Source of the DNA: UBA8290 sp964230965
GTDB lineage: Bacteria; Bacillota_I; Bacilli_A; Acholeplasmatales; Acholeplasmataceae
DNA: 43,887 bases
NCBI GenBank assembly: GCA_964230965.1
Contig: CAXRJA010000073.1
Location: 1 to 43,887 of the forward strand
Direction: 5' to 3'
Shown: positions 39,701-43,887 of the stretch, one piece after another
Layout: each line of letters begins with the position of its first letter
How positions within the stretch are numbered: the first letter of the stretch is position 1
Position numbers and translations under genes: made by a program
The notes under the pieces: model-generated
What the model was told of the DNA's origin: nothing
Databases searched by the model: none
Seen by the model: only the letters and a program-made list of their open reading frames with translations

Positions 39701-41175
39701 GCAACCATCATCGCACCTTCACTAAATGCTAAAAAAGATGTTAATGCATCTTCAATGAGCGGTTGATCAGCAACCATCTCATCTGTAATACCCGTAAGTT
39801 CAGATGTAAACGCAGAGAGTTTCCGTTTTGGATCAATAAATTGTTGATAGGTTTCTATAATTGTGCCGTTTTTGACTTTGACGGCAGCAATTTCAATAAT
39901 ATCATCATGAATAACACTAAACCCTGTTGTTTCAATATCAAATACAACATATGTTTGTGATTTCATATCAGAATCATTGATGTCGCCATCGATCATTCTT
40001 AATTGATTTTGATCAACGCAAGATAATTCTGTACCAAAAATTGGCTTGATGCCAGACTTTTTTGCAGCTCTATCTAATTCTGGAAAGCCATATACACCGT
40101 CATGATCCGTAATTGCAATTGCTTCATGACCCCATAATTTTGCTTGATTTACATAGTCAGTAATACTTGTAATGCCATCTAAATTACTCATCGTTGAATG
40201 CATGTGAAATTCGATACGTTTACGTTTTGCATCGTCTTCTCTCATATGCTGTTTTCTATCTAAATACAACATTTTTTTCGCCATGACATTGATGTCTCGA
40301 TCAAAACTATCATATTGAAAATAGCCTGTAACTTGTAAAAAATGTCCTTCTTTAATTGTTTTAGCAAACGCTTCATCTTTTGGATTCGATACAAAACTCT
40401 TCACTTTGATGGCATCATCTTCATCTGCAAGAATCATTGTAAGTAATTTTGTTTTTGTTAATGTCCTTAACTCAACTTTTCTCACTTGACCTTCAATGAT
40501 ACAGTCAGATTGTCCATGCTCATTACGATATTGATCAAAACGATATTGATCCATAGGGATGTTAGAGATTTTCATCGCCTCAGGAGAGTGCCGTGTTGTA
40601 AATTTATTACTATCGACTAAAGGAACATCTTTTTTATATTTTATTTGTTTATCATGGATCACATCAAGTTGTTTTTTCTCATTCTCAATAACTGCTGTAG
40701 CTTTAGGTATTTCTTTATTAACGGATAAATCCAATGTGAAAAATAGACCATACGTATGTAACATCTTTTCAATTTGTTTGAAATGTTGTTTGATATAGGC
40801 CGAATCTTCATCAACATGAAACATAATCACATCATGATCGATATTGAAATTAAAATGTTTTAATGCGCCTGCACTTGGCTTTAATTTTTGATACTCATGT
40901 ACGATTGTTTGAATATATTTTTCTAACATCGGAGTATCAAAATCTGCTTTTTGATGAAAACTTACAGTGACTTTAGAGATCACACTTGTTTTAAAATAAA
41001 CTTTTAAATAAGATTCAAAAGTCATTAAGTGATGTACGTCTACAGAAGATTTGACATCAATATGGAAATGCCATACTTTAGATTTCGAATCCACCTGTAC
41101 TTCTTTTAATTCAAAATACTGAAGAACATTTGGTGGCATATCTATTTGTGTCTTAAATACTTTAAATTTGTCCAC
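36739..41175 (-). CDS. polC: DNA polymerase III alpha subunit, PolC type
   Basis: 1478 residues. Gram-positive replicative polymerase with built-in proofreading. Order: N-terminal domain, OB domain (QVRKVELRTLTKTK, about 230-300), PHP domain (IEFHMHSTMSN) interrupted by the DnaQ-like exonuclease (YVVFDIETTGFS, HHRAEDDARVT), then palm and fingers with GSRGSVGSSLVA, PDIDLNFSGEYQ carrying the catalytic Asp, and GQHPGGIIVVP, and the zinc-binding Cys pairs around CPICQS. GTG start with AAGGAGG eight bases upstream; it overlaps the preceding gene by 14 bases. Confidence 0.98.
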   Translation of the reverse strand: MDKFKVFKTQIDMPPNVLQYFELKEVQVDSKSKVWHFHIDVKSSVDVHHLMTFESYLKVYFKTSVISKVTVSFHQKADFDTPMLEKYIQTIVHEYQKLKPSAGALKHFNFNIDHDVIMFHVDEDSAYIKQHFKQIEKMLHTYGLFFTLDLSVNKEIPKATAVIENEKKQLDVIHDKQIKYKKDVPLVDSNKFTTRHSPEAMKISNIPMDQYRFDQYRNEHGQSDCIIEGQVRKVELRTLTKTKLLTMILADEDDAIKVKSFVSNPKDEAFAKTIKEGHFLQVTGYFQYDSFDRDINVMAKKMLYLDRKQHMREDDAKRKRIEFHMHSTMSNLDGITSITDYVNQAKLWGHEAIAITDHDGVYGFPELDRAAKKSGIKPIFGTELSCVDQNQLRMIDGDINDSDMKSQTYVVFDIETTGFSVIHDDIIEIAAVKVKNGTIIETYQQFIDPKRKLSAFTSELTGITDEMVADQPLIEDALTSFLAFSEGAMMVAHNATFDIDFIEAKASRNHLTITYKGFLDTLLLARLHYSDVLKSFNLKAVAKHFKIKQEAHHRAEDDARVTAEIWILMMQELSKKGYTTISDYFKMNQVEHYYQLMIPFHLNILVKEQKGLKNLYKIVSHALTTFYHKGARTSKQIVDMYRDGLLIGSGCYKGEVFETALNKSSEKLEEVMRFYDYVEVQPPESYLHIIDQIGEGGKEIIEATIKKIVDTATKLSIPVIATGDVHYLHPEDHMYRDIYISTPQVGGGIHDLKRYQVKPKLHFKTTNEMLHAFAFLGVDAERIVVEETHRLNRHIDTIQLFPSGLLAIQDDAFSENIQIPSIEAEVKRLVKQETKKQYGDTLHPIVSRRVDRELKNIIENQFASIYYMSHLLVKNSLEEGYLVGSRGSVGSSLVATLLNITEVNPLKPHYRCKEGHFTAFKLTEEGYQNDGYQPHEEDFQTLFENVYAGYDLPDANCPICQSKLIKDGHDIPFETFLGFNGDKIPDIDLNFSGEYQSKAHDYVKLLVGENQAYRAGTIQTIAERNAFGYVKGYLEDHHIEKRPAQIERLAKKIEGVKRSTGQHPGGIIVVPDGYDIYDVTPIQYPANNTDNVWYTTHYDYHAFESNLLKLDILGHDDPTMIKFFMDHVKRYPDKYPFTDAKDIPLDDKDVMKMFYETNIIGVSKDDLMSDIASFAIPEFNTQFTRQMLSDIKPKTFAGLVKVSGLSHGTDVWLKNAQDLVRGSTSHGRVDIDQIIGCRDDIMVQLIDFGLEPLRAFEIMEFVRKGKPSKDPSTWLTYESEMRLAGVPEWYIWSCQQIKYMFPKAHATAYVIMALRIAWFKIHDPLLFYSAYFSKRVDKFDYEKMIAGPVALKNGIKELLAKNYLTVNEQSILTTLQVAYEMSLRGFHFKKVDINCSDAKTFIMEDDALRMPFISIDGLGENVANGIVDTRTSRVFSSKEDIKLRTKINQTVFAKMESYGAFDELIIENDEKEQGLFAL

Positions 41176-41929
41176 GCATTGTTCCTCCTTTTAAAACTTT
41201 GTAAAACGAAACATAATAAAAATATGTAATCAACAGACTAAAAAATTGTAAAAACTGAATATTAAATAAAATTGTAATCATATTAAATACGAGATAAATA
41301 CTTGACAAATACAAACCAATCTTAAATTTTTGTTTAAATGGCATTTGCGATTTATACAATGAAAATGACATTAATAATGTTAAAAATAGTGTAACAAATA
41401 AATAATCAAATATGTTTGAGAAAAACATAGAAAAAATGTAAATTAATGAAATCATTGATGATGTTTCGATAAAATTTTCTAAATATCTTGTGAAAAGAGA
41501 AACATTCTGAATTGAAGGATCATTAAAATCAACAGTAATCGCATCATCATAGCTTAAAAATGCAATTTCTTGATTTGAGATATGCATAGACATAGCATTT
41601 TCAAGCAACGTAATTTGTATATGATAACTAAATATCATTTGATTTGAAACACGAAAGACTTCATATGTAAAATCAACGGGTTCATTCCATATAAATACAC
41701 CATTTTCTAATACATTGTCTTTTAAAAACATACCGTTTTGAACATCTTCATAAAAAACCGCATATTGATTGTTTGTAATCACACCTTGTAATTGATAGAT
41801 GAGTAATGATGGTAAAAAGACAATAAAGGATAGTGCCATCATATATAAAAAAACGACACCCCTTGAGTCATTTAAATACTGAACTAATTGTTTTGGTTGG
41901 CGTAAACTCGTGATGAATCGTTTGAGCAC
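41162..41929 (-). CDS. DUF1189-like membrane protein
   Basis: 255 residues from the GTG at 41929, supported by TTGGAG six bases upstream and a promoter just before; the frame reaches 42061 but that part crosses the promoter and mnmM. One hydrophobic segment near the start (VFLYMMALSFIVFLPSLLI), an extracellular-looking middle of about 110 residues, and three or four segments at the end. The layout and start (FITSLRQPKQLVQYLND) resemble DUF1189 proteins, of unknown function. It overlaps polC, so both are on one transcript. Confidence 0.65.
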   Translation of the reverse strand: MLKRFITSLRQPKQLVQYLNDSRGVVFLYMMALSFIVFLPSLLIYQLQGVITNNQYAVFYEDVQNGMFLKDNVLENGVFIWNEPVDFTYEVFRVSNQMIFSYHIQITLLENAMSMHISNQEIAFLSYDDAITVDFNDPSIQNVSLFTRYLENFIETSSMISLIYIFSMFFSNIFDYLFVTLFLTLLMSFSLYKSQMPFKQKFKIGLYLSSIYLVFNMITILFNIQFLQFFSLLITYFYYVSFYKVLKGGTMRGQI

Positions 41930-41950
41930 AATATTCTCCAATACGTCAAT

Positions 41951-41959
41951 ATTATAGCA
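41951..41959 (-). promoter_or_regulatory. Extended -10 promoter of the DUF1189-like gene and polC
   Basis: Minus strand TGCTATAAT; leader about 15 bases. Confidence 0.7.
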
Positions 41960-41991
41960 CAAAAATCCGTCATAAATCAGCCCAATTATTC

Positions 41992-41997
41992 TATAAT
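41992..41997 (+). promoter_or_regulatory. Possible -10 box of mnmM
   Basis: TATAAT 51 bases before the start, without an extended -10 or clear -35. Confidence 0.4.
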
Positions 41998-42048
41998 TTT
42001 TAAGAAAAATGTAGATACTTTTATAAAGCGATTTAAGAAAGAGAACGT

Positions 42049-42582
42049 ATGAAAAAAGCATTATTACATTTTAATCATGCACTCATCAAATCACTCATTC
42101 AAAAAAATGATGTTGTTGTTGATATGACATGTGGCAATGGTTATGATACAGAGTTTCTAGCCTCTTTAGCAAACATCGTATATACTTTTGATATACAATT
42201 AAGTACTTTAAATAAAACAAAAGAAAAACTTGCACACTATGAAAACATTCAATACATACATGATTCATTTGAACATGTGTCTAAGTATGTTGACTTTGCA
42301 AATATGTATGTGTTTAACCTTGGTTACTTGCCAGGCGGAGATAAGACAATTACAACTAAAAAAGAAATTACTTTAAAAACGATCAAATCATTACATCAAA
42401 ATATACAATTAGGTTCGCACATTATCATCATGGCTTATATTGGACATGATGAAGGTCATAAAGAATATAGTATGTTACATAATTATCTAAAAGCTCAAAA
42501 AGTCTATCAAATATATGAAACAAAAGCTCTACACCACGTCCTCGCACCGATTCTTTTGTGGATACAAAAAAAAGATTCGTAA
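42049..42582 (+). CDS. mnmM: tRNA mnm5s2U34 methyltransferase, MnmM (YtqB) family
   Basis: 177 residues. Class I SAM methyltransferase; the Bacillus and Staphylococcus family members finish mnm5 modification at wobble U34. SAM-binding VVDMTCGNGYDTEFLA at about 23-38, FDIQ at the second strand, and the family hallmark FNLGYLPGGDKTITTK (about 89-104). Stands alone; the stop TAA lies in the loop of its terminator. Confidence 0.9.
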   Translation: MKKALLHFNHALIKSLIQKNDVVVDMTCGNGYDTEFLASLANIVYTFDIQLSTLNKTKEKLAHYENIQYIHDSFEHVSKYVDFANMYVFNLGYLPGGDKTITTKKEITLKTIKSLHQNIQLGSHIIIMAYIGHDEGHKEYSMLHNYLKAQKVYQIYETKALHHVLAPILLWIQKKDS

Positions 42583-42599
42583 TCATCGAATCTTTTTTT
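42567..42599. terminator. Terminator of mnmM, probably bidirectional
   Basis: Thirteen-pair stem AAAAAAAGATTCG/CGAATCTTTTTTT with seven-base loop holding the mnmM stop. The minus-strand gene at 42614 ends 15 bases away and has no other terminator. Confidence 0.88.
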
Positions 42600-42613
42600 A
42601 TATACTTTGTCTG

Positions 42614-43381
42614 TCATTTATTAAAATGATGTTTAATACGTTCATATAATCTAGGATTTCTTTTTTCTAGCATATCAAGTCTTGCTTCAAATCGATCTTG
42701 TGTTCTTTTGATGAATAGACCGTATAAACCCTCTAAAGCGATATTTTCTTCCTCTAAATCTAATAAAAATGCATCTTGAATTACTTTCATTTCAGCTTGT
42801 ATCTCTAATTTAAGAACTTCTAATTGATCAACATATACTTGTTTTGTATCTTCATCTGCTTCTTTGATGTTTTTTATGAGCGCTTTAACATCACCTTTAT
42901 ATGTTTCTCTAATCTCTTCAACCATTGGCATATAGGTGTCTTTTAAAGCATCCAAAGTTGCTTTAATTTCTTCACTAGCGTCAACAAGCACTTGATTCCA
43001 CGTATCTACGTAAGCTTGGACTTCTTCTTCATTAGTAGCACTTGTGATGGCTGAGATCATCTCATCAAAATCATAGGTTGCATCATAAGTTGCCACTGTT
43101 TTGATCAGAACATATTGTTTTACTGTCACATTATATAAAGAAGCTTGTTCGATGATGTCTTCTTTCAATGTCTTACCCAATCCAATAAATAGTAGAGGAC
43201 CTTGATGACCTTTAAAACGTCTCATACGATAGGTTGTATCATCATACTCTTGTTCATCGATATCCATCGTAAGATCTAAAAATAATTCTGTTTCTCTAGC
43301 CGAGGTGTCTAACGACAACAACCCAATTGTAAATAGTGTGATACCAACAATAGCGATTACTAAAAATATTTTTTTTCTCAT
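42614..43381 (-). CDS. Membrane-anchored helical protein of unknown function
   Basis: 255 residues. One N-terminal hydrophobic segment (about 5-24) acts as anchor or signal; no lipobox or clear cleavage site. The rest is highly charged, Glu/Lys-rich and strongly helical from about 105 to the end, likely a coiled coil, preceded by a Tyr/Thr-rich part (YDDTTYRMRRFKG). No known domain is recognised. AAAGGAGG before the ATG. It follows another gene of unknown function on the same strand by 49 bases. Confidence 0.7.
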   Translation of the reverse strand: MRKKIFLVIAIVGITLFTIGLLSLDTSARETELFLDLTMDIDEQEYDDTTYRMRRFKGHQGPLLFIGLGKTLKEDIIEQASLYNVTVKQYVLIKTVATYDATYDFDEMISAITSATNEEEVQAYVDTWNQVLVDASEEIKATLDALKDTYMPMVEEIRETYKGDVKALIKNIKEADEDTKQVYVDQLEVLKLEIQAEMKVIQDAFLLDLEEENIALEGLYGLFIKRTQDRFEARLDMLEKRNPRLYERIKHHFNK

Positions 43382-43430
43382 ATGAAAGCCTCCTTTGCTT
43401 TACATTTATAATACGTATATAAAGTTGATT

Positions 43431-43887
43431 TTATTGGTAATCCATTTCATTTTTTTGAAATCGACTAAATTCATAATTAAATGTTTGCTGATCTTCTGTC
43501 TTTCCAGAAATCAAAAGTGTCATGCCATTCATCATTCGATACCCCATTTGAAACAAGCCAAGAAATGTATTTGATGCTTCAATAATTTCGTAAGATACAT
43601 GTATTTTACGCATCATTGGTAAATAATTTAATGTTAAATTCACAGTTCTTGATTGATTCGTATAAGCAATTCTTAATGTTGGCATATCAAAATTATTTCT
43701 TATTAATTGATACTCAAATTCTCTTACTTTAACATTTTCTTCAACAAATCTTATCATAAAGTTTTTTGACTCAGAATCATATTCAACAGTTACTTCTTTA
43801 CTTGTTTTTTGCGCACTTACATATAGATGATGGTATGCGTTATTAAAAGTCGTGTACCCTGAGATATTTATATCATCAAAATTGCCT
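43431..43887 (-). CDS. Protein of unknown function, C-terminal part (cut by window edge)
   Basis: The frame stays open to the right edge, so the 151 visible residues are a C-terminal fragment; the internal ATG at 43757 has no ribosome binding site. The visible part starts GNFDDINISGYTTFNNA and alternates polar and hydrophobic residues like a beta-rich domain (TVEYDSESK, RTVNLTLNYLPM). No signal, membrane segment or motif is visible. It may share a transcript with the gene at 42614. Confidence 0.6.
   Translation of the reverse strand, partial: GNFDDINISGYTTFNNAYHHLYVSAQKTSKEVTVEYDSESKNFMIRFVEENVKVREFEYQLIRNNFDMPTLRIAYTNQSRTVNLTLNYLPMMRKIHVSYEIIEASNTFLGLFQMGYRMMNGMTLLISGKTEDQQTFNYEFSRFQKNEMDYQ

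Noticed and set aside
41930..42061. Long N-terminus of the DUF1189-like protein
   Set aside because: It overlaps the promoter TGCTATAAT and the start of divergent mnmM; the GTG at 41929 has a ribosome binding site.
1..43887. CRISPR array, insertion sequence, prophage, integron or toxin-antitoxin pair
   Set aside because: No spaced direct repeats, transposase, integrase or paired small genes were seen; the only repeats are terminators and one 13-base pair.
1..43887. Mycoplasma-type code with TGA as Trp
   Set aside because: TGA ends many genes at ATGA overlaps and conserved Trp positions (e.g. in sodA) use TGG, so the standard bacterial code applies.

Overview
The window reads as a low-GC chromosome segment from a Mollicutes/Firmicutes-type bacterium, most likely an Acholeplasma relative. 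The evidence is the gram-positive replicative polymerase PolC, RNase J, CvfB, a long-form HPF, RqcH, a Phe T-box leader, a eukaryote-like ProS, AT-rich codon use, and TGA used as a stop (many ATGA start/stop overlaps) while Trp is TGG. No phage, insertion sequence, CRISPR array or integrase was seen. The region is compact, with no gene-free stretch over about 250 bases. Nearly all of it is housekeeping; the interest lies in operon composition and in how promoters, terminators and stop codons are packed together.

Layout. 1-770: end of a metal ABC permease and a Fur/Zur repressor. 767-3274: aldo/keto reductase with a small membrane protein, coaD, and a Cof-type phosphatase. 3375-8493: rnj facing a minus-strand operon uvrC, DEDDh exonuclease, ADP-ribosylglycohydrolase-like protein. 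8580-14438: lipoprotein, gmk-rpoZ, rqcH, sodA, pepF. 14439-17446: minus-strand operon of an EF-G paralog, a zinc-ribbon protein and long HPF, with a CcpA/LacI-type operator in its leader. 17550-21323: yidD, then on the minus strand csp, fic and cvfB-proS. 21409-24902: heterodimeric ABC exporter. 24943-27075: tRNA-Thr, an M50-like membrane protein, tRNA-Gly, a DUF402 phosphatase, tRNA-Leu. 27113-35950: yloV/fakA-like gene, rpmB, and one T-box-led run pheS-pheT-rlmN-rsgA-rpe-thiN. 35966-41929: Bax-inhibitor-like protein, polC and a DUF1189-like membrane protein. 42049-43887: mnmM and two unknown genes, the last cut by the window edge.

How the parts fit. Most genes serve translation (PheST, ProS, RlmN, RsgA, L28, three tRNAs, MnmM, RqcH, HPF, EF-G paralog), replication and repair (PolC, UvrC) or RNA turnover and transcription (RNase J, omega). 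The best candidate for something new is the EF-G paralog / zinc-ribbon / HPF operon: its EF-G lacks the G3 histidine normally required for GTP hydrolysis, it is probably co-transcribed with a ribosome hibernation factor, and a perfect cre-type palindrome lies between promoter and start. Together these suggest a carbon- or energy-responsive translation-slowing module. Next come the uvrC / exonuclease / ADP-ribosylglycohydrolase operon and the placement of ribosome-assembly genes under a Phe T-box.

At the DNA level the segment relies on extended -10 promoters (TGnTATAAT) with poor -35 boxes, very short or absent leaders, stop codons inside terminator hairpins, and terminators buried antisense inside the neighbouring convergent gene.
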